From: Streptomyces sp. NRRL S-1022
GTDB taxonomy: Bacteria > Actinomycetota > Actinomycetes > Streptomycetales > Streptomycetaceae
Direction: 5' to 3'
DNA: 64,000 bases
Assembly (NCBI RefSeq): GCF_000720135.1
Contig: NZ_JOIU01000016.1
Coordinates: forward strand, 124,001-188,000
The notes beneath the pieces are model-generated. The model saw only the letters and a program-made list of their open reading frames with translations. It did no database searches and was not told the origin of the DNA. The translations under genes were made by a program, and so were the position numbers. Positions 45,261-52,790 of this stretch are shown piece after piece. Positions within the stretch are counted from its first letter, which is position 1, and every line of letters starts with the position of its first letter.

Positions 45261-45997
45261 GCGACTCGACCGAGGCGAACGGCACGGCGGGGGCGGCGGA
45301 GCCGGCCGAGTCCGGGGGGCCCGGCGGCACGGGCGGGCGGCACGTACGGGTGGTGCTCGTCGACGACCACCGGATGTTCCGCGCCGGCGTCCAGGCCGAG
45401 ATCGGCCGGACCGCGGAGACCGGCGTCGAGGTGGTCGGCGAGGCCGCCGACGTCGACCAGGCGGTCGCGGTCATCACCGCCACCCGGCCCGAGGTCGTCC
45501 TCCTCGACGTCCACCTGCCGGGCGGCGGCGGGGTCGAAGTGCTGCGCCGGTGCGCGGCGTTGACGGCGGACGCCGAGCAGCCCGTCCGGTTCCTCGCGCT
45601 GTCCGTGTCGGACGCGGCGGAGGACGTGATCGGAGTGATCCGCGGCGGTGCCCGGGGCTATGTCACCAAGACCATCACCGGCGCCGACCTCGTCGACTCC
45701 GTCTTCCGCGTGCAGGAGGGCGACGCCGTCTTCTCGCCGCGGCTCGCCGGGTTCGTGCTGGACGCCTTCGCCTCCACCGAGGCCCCGCCGGTGGACGAGG
45801 ACCTGGACCGCCTCACGCAGCGGGAACGCGAGGTGCTGCGCCTGATCGCCCGTGGCTACGCGTACAAGGAGATCGCGAAGCAGCTGTTCATCTCGGTGAA
45901 GACGGTCGAGTCCCATGTCTCGGCGGTCCTGCGCAAGCTCCAGCTGTCCAACCGGCACGAGCTGACCCGCTGGGCGACCGCACGCCGGCTGGTCTGA
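45257..45997 (+). CDS. NarL/LuxR-family response regulator (EsrR/LiaR-like)
   Basis: A 246-residue response regulator coupled to the kinase by an ATGA overlap. After a 30-residue Gly/Ala/Glu-rich N-terminal extension the receiver begins RVVLVDDHRMFRAG and contains the phospho-acceptor in VVLLDVHLPGGGGVEV, LALSVSDAAEDV and GYVTKTIT. The C-terminal HTH reads LTQREREVLRLIARGYAYKE and ISVKTVESHVSAVLRKLQLS. It should bind the repeated TCAGGG elements upstream of its own operon and of the PspC gene. Confidence 0.92.
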   Translation: MSDSTEANGTAGAAEPAESGGPGGTGGRHVRVVLVDDHRMFRAGVQAEIGRTAETGVEVVGEAADVDQAVAVITATRPEVVLLDVHLPGGGGVEVLRRCAALTADAEQPVRFLALSVSDAAEDVIGVIRGGARGYVTKTITGADLVDSVFRVQEGDAVFSPRLAGFVLDAFASTEAPPVDEDLDRLTQREREVLRLIARGYAYKEIAKQLFISVKTVESHVSAVLRKLQLSNRHELTRWATARRLV

Positions 45998-46010
45998 CCC
46001 CTACGGGCTC

Positions 46011-46030
46011 GCCCGGGGCCCGCCCCGGGC
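46011..46030. terminator. Bidirectional hairpin between the response regulator and NlpC genes
   Basis: GCCCGGGG and CCCCGGGC form an 8-bp all-GC stem with a 4-nt loop in the 60-nt gap between convergent genes, 13 nt after the regulator stop codon. Confidence 0.55.
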
Positions 46031-46057
46031 CGCCCCACCGGCCATCCTGGCCGCCCC

Positions 46058-47137
46058 TCAGGCCACCCGAGTCGCCCCCGCGAAGGGCATCTCGTCGACC
46101 GGGGCCACGCGGACCGGTGCCGACGGGTTCGGGGCGTGGATCATCAGGCCGTCGCCCAGGTAGATGCCGACGTGACTGATTCCGGAGTAGAAGAACACCA
46201 GGTCTCCCGGCTGGAGTTCGGAACGGGAGACCCTGTGGCCGGCGTTGATCTGGGCGTAGGTGGTGCGCGGCAGGGAGATGCCGGCGGAGCGGTAGGCGGC
46301 CTGGACCAGGCCCGAGCAGTCGAAGGCGTTGGGGCCGGTCGCCCCCCACACATAGGGGCTGCCGAGCTTGCCGTAGGCGTAGGCGACGGCCGCCGCCGCG
46401 CGGCTGGTGGGGGCCGGGGCGGACCCGGCCCGCTCCAGCGGCTCCCGCGGGTCGGTGGCCGACCGGGAGGCGCGCGGCCCGCTCGTACGGCCGGCACCGG
46501 TGACCTCGGCCTGCTGCCGTGGAGTCAGCCGCGCCAGCAGCCGCCGGGCCTCGGCCAGCTTGCCGGCGACGGTCTTCTTCTGCCGGTCCAGCTCGGTCTG
46601 CCGGGACCGCAGCGAGGCCAGCTCGATCCGTGCGGCACCGCGCAGCCGCTCGATCTCCCGCAGCTGTCCGCGCACCTGGGAGACCGCGGCGGCCTGCCGG
46701 TCACCGGCCCGCTCGGCGAGCGCGGCGCCGTCCAGGTACCGGTCGGGGTCGCTGGAGAGAGCCAGCTGCCAGGCCGGGTCGATCCCGCCGTCTCGGTACT
46801 GCGCCGCCGCGATCGAACCCAGCGCTTCCCGGGCCGAGTTCAGCTTCGTCTGCTTGCGGGCGGCCTCCTCCTGCATCGCGTTCAGCCGCCGTTGGGACGA
46901 GTCCGCCTTCTCCTTGGCCCCGTTGTACTTCTCGGTGGCGGCCTCGGCCTCCCGGTACAGGGTGTCGACCCTGGCCTTCACCTGCTCCGGCGTCAGCTGC
47001 GGCTCGGCGTGTCCCGTCCCGTCGAAACCCGTCGCGGTGGCCGCGCCCGCCAGGGCGAGCGTGACGGCCGTCCGGGCCGTATGGCCGCTGAACGGGCGTT
47101 GCGGGGGCTTGCGGTGCGCTGCCACCTGGGGTGTCAC
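46058..47137 (-). CDS. NlpC/P60 cell-wall hydrolase with coiled coil
   Basis: Secreted peptidoglycan endopeptidase of 359 residues. A twin-Arg-free signal region (KPPQRPFSGHTARTAVTLAL) is followed by a coiled coil (about 40-210; YREAEAATEKYNGAKEKADS, LRSRQTELDRQKKTVAGKL) and the NlpC/P60 domain (about 240-359). The catalytic Cys is in FDCSGLVQAAYRSAG, the His in SHVGIYLGDGLMIHAP. The domain order equals RipA/CwlO-type hydrolases that split stem peptides. GTG at 47135-47137 with GGAAGGAC is the start. Unlike the second NlpC gene, its leader shows no c-di-AMP riboswitch words. Confidence 0.92.
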   Translation of the reverse strand: MTPQVAAHRKPPQRPFSGHTARTAVTLALAGAATATGFDGTGHAEPQLTPEQVKARVDTLYREAEAATEKYNGAKEKADSSQRRLNAMQEEAARKQTKLNSAREALGSIAAAQYRDGGIDPAWQLALSSDPDRYLDGAALAERAGDRQAAAVSQVRGQLREIERLRGAARIELASLRSRQTELDRQKKTVAGKLAEARRLLARLTPRQQAEVTGAGRTSGPRASRSATDPREPLERAGSAPAPTSRAAAAVAYAYGKLGSPYVWGATGPNAFDCSGLVQAAYRSAGISLPRTTYAQINAGHRVSRSELQPGDLVFFYSGISHVGIYLGDGLMIHAPNPSAPVRVAPVDEMPFAGATRVA

Positions 47138-47573
47138 GTCCTTCCGTACGACTCGTGCGACCGAGCGGTCGGCACGCCCCGCGGCGGCCCGCACGAGGGG
47201 AACGGGCCGCCGCCGGGCCTTTCTCGGCGGTGGTGGCCGACTGCCGCCCCTGGTCCGGGCGGCGGTGGGGAGCCGGTCACCTGGGGGAGGACGCTAGGCC
47301 GGACGGTGACGAGAAGGTAACGCGCTGTACGGAACTGGTTCGGACGGATCGGCTTGTGACCGTATGCGACCGCAAGGGACTACCGGAGACGTCGTCTTCA
47401 CGGAGCGTGGTGATCGAAGGGCGGAAAGTGATGATGGCGGGGAGTGTGGGGTGCTATGGCTCGCATATATGCAGATCTTCGGCGACCAAGAAAGGATCTT
47501 CAGCGGCTCGGAAAGCTCCTCCGGCGGGCCCGGTGGCGGGACGGCCGGAGGGCTCTGGCTAGGCTCCGGCCCC
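47138..47573. other. Divergent intergenic region, promoters only
   Basis: A 436-nt gap between divergent genes. Its right half (47440-47520) is less GC-rich than the genome and contains the palindrome GCATATATGC at 47463-47472. No open frame with a recognisable product, RNA motif or riboswitch was found. Confidence 0.4.
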
Positions 47574-47927
47574 ATGGACGTACTCATCCATCTCTGCGTC
47601 GGCCTGCACATCGTCGGGATCGCCGCGCTGCTCGGCGGTTTCCTCACCCAGATGAAGGCGATGGGCCAGGGCACGGCCCGGTTCGTGCCCGGGATGCTGC
47701 ACGGCGCGCTGACCATGCTGGTCACCGGCGTGGCGCTGGTCGGCCTCAACCAGGCCGACGACCACCACGTCAACACCATCAAGATCGGCGTCAAGCTGGC
47801 CCTGCTGATCGTGATCCTCGGCCTGGTCTACGTGAAGCGCGACGAGGACCGGATCGACAAGGGCCTCTTCGGTCTGGTCGGCCTGCTCACCACGGCCAAC
47901 ATCTTCATCGCCGTCCTCTGGACCTGA
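47574..47927 (+). CDS. Small integral membrane protein
   Basis: A 117-residue protein with four hydrophobic helices: VLIHLCVGLHIVGIAALLGG, MLHGALTMLVTGVALVGLNQ, IGVKLALLIVILGLVYVKR and FGLVGLLTTANIFIAVLWT. Conserved His residues occur in helix 1 and in QADDHHVN. The family is widespread in Streptomyces without known function. The ATG at 47574 opens the hydrophobic region; the open frame upstream is low-complexity. It is followed by a bidirectional terminator. Confidence 0.83.
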   Translation: MDVLIHLCVGLHIVGIAALLGGFLTQMKAMGQGTARFVPGMLHGALTMLVTGVALVGLNQADDHHVNTIKIGVKLALLIVILGLVYVKRDEDRIDKGLFGLVGLLTTANIFIAVLWT

Positions 47928-47950
47928 CCCCGGCTCGCCTCGGGGTCAGC
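47925..47950. terminator. Bidirectional terminator between convergent genes
   Basis: CTGACCCCG and CGGGGTCAG form a perfect 9-bp stem around an 8-nt loop. The hairpin overlaps the stop codon of the membrane protein gene and the last codons of the convergent NlpC gene. Confidence 0.7.
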
Positions 47951-49736
47951 CCGGCCGCACCACGCTGTGGACGGCCGACTCGCCGATGCCGGAGACCGGC
48001 TCCTCACGGACGTACGCGCCCGGTCTGGGGGCGTGGATCATCATGCCGTCCCCCGTGCAGAGCCCGACGTGGCTGACGTCGTCGTGGAAGAAGACGAGGT
48101 CACCGGGGCGGGCGTCGGCCGGCGCCACCGGGGTGCCCGTCTCGGCCTGCTCGCGCGCGGTGCGCGGGAGGGTGACGCCGGCGGACTTCCAGGCGGCCTG
48201 GGTGAGGCCCGAGCAGTCGTAGGAACCGGGGCCGGCGGCGCCCCACACGCACGGCTTGCCGAGCTGCGCGCGGGCGAAGGCGATGGCCTTCCTGGCCTTG
48301 GTCGCGTAGGTGCCCGACGGTGAGGCGGCGGCCTGCACGGCCTGCTGCACCAGCAGCACGCGCGCGTGGGCGAGCTTTTTCTGCACGGCGGCCTTGGCGG
48401 CCTTGGGGCCGCTCGCCTCGACGCCCGGCTGACTGGTGACGGAAGCGGTGGCGGAGGCGGCCTGGGGTGCCGTGGCTGCGGCGGCCGGCGTGGCAGCGGT
48501 GAGCGCGGTGGCCGCTGTGTCCCGGGCGGCCGCGCCGGCGCCGCTCTCCTGGACGGGGGCTGCGCCGACGGCCGGCTCCCACGCGGGGGCCGTGATCGCG
48601 GTGTCCCGGACGGGTTGAGTGAGTCCCGGGTGCTGGACGGGATGCATGGCGCCCGCGTCCTGGATGGTCTGAGTGACTACCGGGTGCTGGACGGGCTGAG
48701 TGAGTCCCGCGTCCTGGGCGGAGGGCGTGATTCCGGCGTTCCGCGCAGCGGCGATCGCCGTGTCGCTGACGGGCGAGGTGATTCGCGTCTCCCGAACAGG
48801 GGGCGCGATGTCGGTGTCCTGCGCGGGCAAGCCGACTCCCAGATCCCCGGTGGGCGGCGTCATTCCCGCCTCCCGAACAGAGGGTGCGACGCGCGCACCA
48901 CGAGCGTGCCGCGCGCCCCCGACAGCCGGGGAAGGCCCGGTGACGGCCGCCTCCCTGGCGGACGGTGCGACTCCCCCGACGGACGGGGAGAGGCCCATGC
49001 CCCCCACGGCCGGTGTGACGGCCGTGTTCCTGGCGGACGGCGCGGCGCCCGAGCCCCTCAGGGAGGGGGAGTGGCTCGTGGCCCCCATGGGCGGCGTGAG
49101 GCCCGTCTCCCCGGTGGACGGTGCGGTGGCCGGCCCTCCGGCGGAGGGGAAACGGTGCGGGCTCCCCATGGGCGGAGTGAGGTCCGTCTCCCCGGGGCCG
49201 GCCGCGGTCGGTGCGGCGGCAGGGCCCCCGGCGCGGCGGGCGCCCTGCTGGGTCCGGCCGCCGCGCTGGGCCGGGATCATGCCGCGCAGGTTCGCCAGGG
49301 AGCGGTGCTGGGCGCGGCGGGCGACCTCGTCCCGGAGCCGCTGGAGGCTGTCCGCGCGGCGCCCGGAGGCCTCGGCCCCCTCGGCCGCCTCGGCCCGTTC
49401 ACCCCGGCCCTCACCTCGCCCGGGCCCCTGCTCCGGCCCTCCGGCCCGGCGCTCGGCGGCCCGCTCGCCCCGCCCGTTCCCCCGGTCGGCGCGTCCGCCC
49501 CGGTCCTTGCCCGCGGCGGCTGCCTCGGCGGCCGATTCCGCGCGGCGGTACAGGTCGTCGATCTTGCGCTCGACCTCCTCCGGGCTCGGCGCGGCGTGCC
49601 CGGCGACAGGCGCGGGCGCGGCCTCGGCGGTCTGGGAGAGCACGGCCACGGAGGTGAGCGCGGCGGTGGCGAGGGCGGGGGTGCCGATGCCCGCTCCCGG
49701 GGTCCCGCCGGGGCGCGGCTTGCGGTGCGACGCCAA
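47946..49736 (-). CDS. NlpC/P60 cell-wall hydrolase with a long repeat-rich linker
   Basis: Secreted endopeptidase of 596 residues starting at a TTG (49734-49736) in the family's usual N-terminus (L/V)ASHRKPRP, with GGAAGGA 11 nt upstream. A signal region (GIGTPALATAALTSVAVLSQ) and a short helical part (EEVERKIDDLYRRAESAAE) are followed by about 300 residues of degenerate short repeats of the type AGLTQPVQHP / VVTQTIQD / GLTQPVRDTAIT. The NlpC/P60 domain (about 480-596) has the catalytic Cys in YDCSGLTQAAWKSAG and the His in SHVGLCTGDGMMIHAP. Transcription is preceded by a ydaO-type riboswitch, so expression should fall or rise with c-di-AMP. Confidence 0.88.
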   Translation of the reverse strand: MASHRKPRPGGTPGAGIGTPALATAALTSVAVLSQTAEAAPAPVAGHAAPSPEEVERKIDDLYRRAESAAEAAAAGKDRGGRADRGNGRGERAAERRAGGPEQGPGRGEGRGERAEAAEGAEASGRRADSLQRLRDEVARRAQHRSLANLRGMIPAQRGGRTQQGARRAGGPAAAPTAAGPGETDLTPPMGSPHRFPSAGGPATAPSTGETGLTPPMGATSHSPSLRGSGAAPSARNTAVTPAVGGMGLSPSVGGVAPSAREAAVTGPSPAVGGARHARGARVAPSVREAGMTPPTGDLGVGLPAQDTDIAPPVRETRITSPVSDTAIAAARNAGITPSAQDAGLTQPVQHPVVTQTIQDAGAMHPVQHPGLTQPVRDTAITAPAWEPAVGAAPVQESGAGAAARDTAATALTAATPAAAATAPQAASATASVTSQPGVEASGPKAAKAAVQKKLAHARVLLVQQAVQAAASPSGTYATKARKAIAFARAQLGKPCVWGAAGPGSYDCSGLTQAAWKSAGVTLPRTAREQAETGTPVAPADARPGDLVFFHDDVSHVGLCTGDGMMIHAPRPGAYVREEPVSGIGESAVHSVVRPG

Positions 49737-49751
49737 GGGTGGCGACTCCTT

Positions 49752-49979
49752 CCGTACTGCCGCCTACCGGGTGAGCGGTGGGGGTCCCAGGCCTCAAGGG
49801 CTCTGGGGGAGGGTTCGGGCGGATGCTCGGAAGGGTCGCCCTACGGCGTCGTCCCGGGTGGGAGTCGGCCGATTCACCCCAGGATCGGTGGGTCCCCGGC
49901 TCCGGGCACCGTGCGGGGCGCGCCGGACTCGGCGGAGGCCGTGCGGCCCGGCGACGTTCGCCGGAGGGGGGTCGTACGG
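49752..49979 (-). promoter_or_regulatory. ydaO-type cyclic di-AMP riboswitch
   Basis: On the minus strand the leader contains, in order, the conserved words of the ydaO/yuaA aptamer: GGGGTGAATC (49871-49880), GCCCGAACCC (49811-49820) and CACCCGGTAGGCG (about 49761-49773). The outer CCGTAC (49974-49979) can pair with GTACGG (49752-49757) to close the element. In S. coelicolor NlpC/P60 and other wall-hydrolase genes are controlled by this riboswitch class, which turns expression off on binding c-di-AMP. Confidence 0.85.
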
Positions 49980-49988
49980 CCTGACGGA

Positions 49989-50018
49989 AACCTAGCCAAC
50001 TCGTGTGTCTTCTGTGAA
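49989..50018 (-). promoter_or_regulatory. Promoter of the riboswitch-NlpC transcript
   Basis: On the minus strand TTCACA (-35) and TAGGTT (-10) are separated by 18 nt. The predicted start, near 49982, is just upstream of the 5' arm of the riboswitch. Confidence 0.6.
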
Positions 50019-50033
50019 GGTTGGTGTGCGGTA

Positions 50034-50063
50034 TGTCCGATACATTTCCGTGACCTATGGACA
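50034..50063. promoter_or_regulatory. AT-rich inverted repeat between NlpC and pcrA
   Basis: ATGTCC and GGACAT flank an 18-nt AT-rich core in a stretch of low GC content. The site is upstream of both divergent transcripts and could be an operator; the binding protein is unknown. Confidence 0.35.
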
Positions 50064-50206
50064 TTTTCACGTCCGCGTCACCGGGTGCTTCCGGTGCGTG
50101 AGCGGCGCAAACGCGCTTCCGGCACGAAGATCAACCGGCTCTCGGTGCCGCCGTGTTCCGGGGACGGTGACCGGTTGTCGGTGGGGCGCCCTAGACTCGG
50201 AGAGCG

Positions 50207-52696
50207 ATGAGCAGCCTCTTTGACGACAGCTTCCTGGCGGACCTCCAGGCCCCTCGCGGGCACCAGGAGGAGCCTCCGCCGCCGCCCGAGGACGATCACG
50301 CTCCGGAGCCGCTTCCGGACGATCTGTTCGGTGGGAAGTTCGACGTGCCGCCGGACCGGGACGCCTACTACCGCGACGGCGCCCCGCGCCCCGCGCTCGA
50401 CCCGGCGGCGCTGCTGGAAGGGCTGAACGACAACCAGCGCGCCGCGGTCGTGCACGCCGGCTCCCCGCTGCTCATCGTCGCCGGCGCCGGCTCCGGCAAG
50501 ACCCGCGTGCTGACCCACCGCATCGCGCACCTGCTGGGCGAGCGGGGCGTGCACCCGGGCCAGATCCTCGCGATCACCTTCACCAACAAGGCCGCGGGCG
50601 AGATGAAGGAGCGCGTCGAGCAGCTCGTCGGCCCGCGCGCGAACGCGATGTGGGTGATGACCTTCCACAGCGCGTGCGTGCGCATCCTGCGCCGCGAGAG
50701 CAAGAAACTCGGGTTCACCTCGTCCTTCTCGATCTACGACGCCGCTGACAGCAAGCGCCTGATGGCCCTGGTCTGCCGGGACCTGGACCTCGACCCCAAG
50801 CGCTTCCCGCCGAAGTCCTTCAGCGCCAAGATCAGCAACCTGAAGAACGAGCTGATCGACGAGGAGGACTTCGCCGCCCAGGCCACCGACGGCTTCGAGA
50901 AGACCCTCGCCCAGGCCTACGCGCTCTACCAGTCGCGGCTGCGCGAGGCGAACGCGCTGGACTTCGACGACCTGATCATGACGACGGTCAACCTGCTGCG
51001 CGCCTTCCCGGACGTCGCCGAGCACTACCGCCGCCGCTTCCGGCACGTCCTGGTGGACGAGTACCAGGACACCAACCACGCCCAGTACGCGCTCGTGCGG
51101 GAACTCGTCGGCACGGGGGAGCGTGCCGCGGAGGACGCCGATATTCCGCCCGGCGAGTACGACCTCCCGCCCGCCGAACTCTGCGTCGTGGGCGACGCGG
51201 ACCAGTCGATCTACGCCTTCCGGGGCGCGACGATCCGCAACATCCTCCAGTTCGAGGAGGACTACCCGGACGCGACGACGATCCTGCTGGAGCAGAACTA
51301 CCGCTCCACGCAGACCATCCTGAGCGCGGCCAACGCGGTCATCGAGCGCAACGAGTCCCGCCGCCCGAAGAACCTGTGGACCAACGCCGGCCAGGGCGCC
51401 CGGATCACCGGGTACGTCGCCGACACCGAGCACGACGAGGCCCAGTTCGTCGCCGACGAGATAGACCGCCTGGTCGACGCGGGCGACGCCAAGGCCGGCG
51501 ACGTCGCCGTCTTCTACCGCACCAACGCCCAGTCCCGTGTCTTCGAAGAGGTCTTCATCCGCGTCGGCCTGCCCTACAAGGTCGTCGGTGGGGTCCGCTT
51601 CTACGAGCGCAAGGAGGTCCGGGACGTCCTGGCCTACCTGCGCGTGCTGGCCAACCCCGAGGACTCGGTGCCGCTGCGCCGCATCCTCAACGTGCCCAAG
51701 CGGGGCATCGGCGACCGCGCGGAGGCGATGGTCGACGCCCTCGCCCAGCGCGAGAAGATCAGCTTCCCGCAGGCCCTGAAGCGCGTGGACGAGGCGTACG
51801 GCATGGCCGCGCGGTCCACCAACGCGGTCAAGCGGTTCAACACGCTGATGGAGGACCTGCGCACCATCGTGGAGTCCGGCGCCGGCCCGGCCACCGTCCT
51901 GGAAGCGGTCCTCGAACGCACCGGGTACCTCGCCGAGTTGCAGGCCTCCACCGACCCGCAGGACGAGACCCGGATCGAGAACCTCCAGGAACTCGCGGCC
52001 GTCGCCCTGGAGTTCGAGCAGGAGCGTGGCGAGGACGAGCAGAGCACGCTCGCCGACTTCCTGGAGCAGGTCGCCCTGGTCGCCGACTCCGACCAGATCC
52101 CCGACGAGGAGGACGGCGACGGCGTCATCACGCTGATGACCCTGCACACCGCCAAGGGCCTGGAGTTCCCGGTCGTGTTCCTGACCGGCATGGAGGACGG
52201 CGTCTTCCCGCACATGCGCGCCCTCGGCCAGACCAAGGAGCTGGAGGAGGAGCGGCGCCTGGCGTACGTCGGCATCACGCGCGCGCGGGAGCGGCTGTAC
52301 CTCACGCGGTCGGCGATGCGCAGCGCCTGGGGCCAGCCGTCGTACAACCCGCCCTCCCGCTTCCTGGAGGAGATTCCGGCCACCCATGTCGAGTGGAAGC
52401 GGACGGGGGCGGTGGCGCCGGTGTCCTCGGGTCCGGCGTCCGGGATCGCGGCCTCGCTGTCCTCCAGCCGTTCGCGTTCCTCGGCGTCGGGCGCGTCCGG
52501 GTTCGCCACGCGGCGCACGGCGGAGAAGCCGGTGGTCGCCCTGGCCGTCGGGGACCGGGTCACGCACGACCAGTTCGGGCTCGGCACGGTCGTCGGGGTG
52601 AAGGGCACGGGCGCGAACGCGGAGGCGACGATCGACTTCGGCGACACCAAGCCCAAGCGGCTCCTGCTGCGGTACGCGCCGGTGGAGAAGCTGTAG
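50207..52696 (+). CDS. pcrA: ATP-dependent DNA helicase PcrA/UvrD
   Basis: SF1A 3'-5' helicase of 829 residues for repair and replication restart. Motif Q/I are LNDNQRAAVVHAGSPLLIVA and AGAGSGKTRVLTHRIA (Walker A, near residue 96), motif II is LVDEYQDTNHAQYAL, motif III GDADQSIYAFRGA, motif IV YRSTQTIL, motif V TLHTAKGLEFPVVFL and motif VI AYVGITRARERLYL. The C-terminal part ends in the Tudor-like domain GDRVTHDQFGLGTVVGVKGT that binds RNA polymerase in PcrA. The ATG at 50207 follows GGAGAGC; TAGACT at 50191 could be a close -10. The last Leu and stop codons are the first unit of a 17-nt tandem repeat. Confidence 0.96.
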   Translation: MSSLFDDSFLADLQAPRGHQEEPPPPPEDDHAPEPLPDDLFGGKFDVPPDRDAYYRDGAPRPALDPAALLEGLNDNQRAAVVHAGSPLLIVAGAGSGKTRVLTHRIAHLLGERGVHPGQILAITFTNKAAGEMKERVEQLVGPRANAMWVMTFHSACVRILRRESKKLGFTSSFSIYDAADSKRLMALVCRDLDLDPKRFPPKSFSAKISNLKNELIDEEDFAAQATDGFEKTLAQAYALYQSRLREANALDFDDLIMTTVNLLRAFPDVAEHYRRRFRHVLVDEYQDTNHAQYALVRELVGTGERAAEDADIPPGEYDLPPAELCVVGDADQSIYAFRGATIRNILQFEEDYPDATTILLEQNYRSTQTILSAANAVIERNESRRPKNLWTNAGQGARITGYVADTEHDEAQFVADEIDRLVDAGDAKAGDVAVFYRTNAQSRVFEEVFIRVGLPYKVVGGVRFYERKEVRDVLAYLRVLANPEDSVPLRRILNVPKRGIGDRAEAMVDALAQREKISFPQALKRVDEAYGMAARSTNAVKRFNTLMEDLRTIVESGAGPATVLEAVLERTGYLAELQASTDPQDETRIENLQELAAVALEFEQERGEDEQSTLADFLEQVALVADSDQIPDEEDGDGVITLMTLHTAKGLEFPVVFLTGMEDGVFPHMRALGQTKELEEERRLAYVGITRARERLYLTRSAMRSAWGQPSYNPPSRFLEEIPATHVEWKRTGAVAPVSSGPASGIAASLSSSRSRSSASGASGFATRRTAEKPVVALAVGDRVTHDQFGLGTVVGVKGTGANAEATIDFGDTKPKRLLLRYAPVEKL

Positions 52697-52755
52697 ACCG
52701 ACGAAGGCTGCAAGCCGAAGAGGCCTTGAGCCGAAGAGGCTGTAGACCGAAGGGG
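52691..52755. repeat. 17-nt tandem repeat over the 3' end of pcrA
   Basis: Copies of CTG(T/C)A(G/A)(A/G)CCGA(C/A)GA(A/G)GG start at 52691, 52708, 52725 and 52740. The first contains the last codon and stop codon of pcrA. The array runs into the terminator hairpin. Confidence 0.8.
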
Positions 52756-52782
52756 CCCCTCGCCGCACGGCGGGGGCCCCTT
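52749..52782. terminator. Terminator between pcrA and the M23 peptidase gene
   Basis: AAGGGGCCCCTCGCCG and CGGCGGGGGCCCCTT pair over about 14 bp with a short loop. The hairpin sits between two convergent genes, 53 nt after pcrA and 9 nt before the end of the peptidase gene, and ends in TTCC. Confidence 0.8.
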
Positions 52783-52790
52783 CCGGATGC

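Noticed and set aside
47138..47400. Possible second c-di-AMP riboswitch upstream of the first NlpC/P60 gene
   Set aside because: None of the conserved aptamer words (GGGTGAATC, CGAACCC, GGTAGGCG) is present in order on the minus strand.
48366..50210. Plus-strand frame of about 614 codons opposite the NlpC gene
   Set aside because: Gly/Arg-rich shadow; the minus strand holds the NlpC/P60 catalytic motifs and riboswitch.
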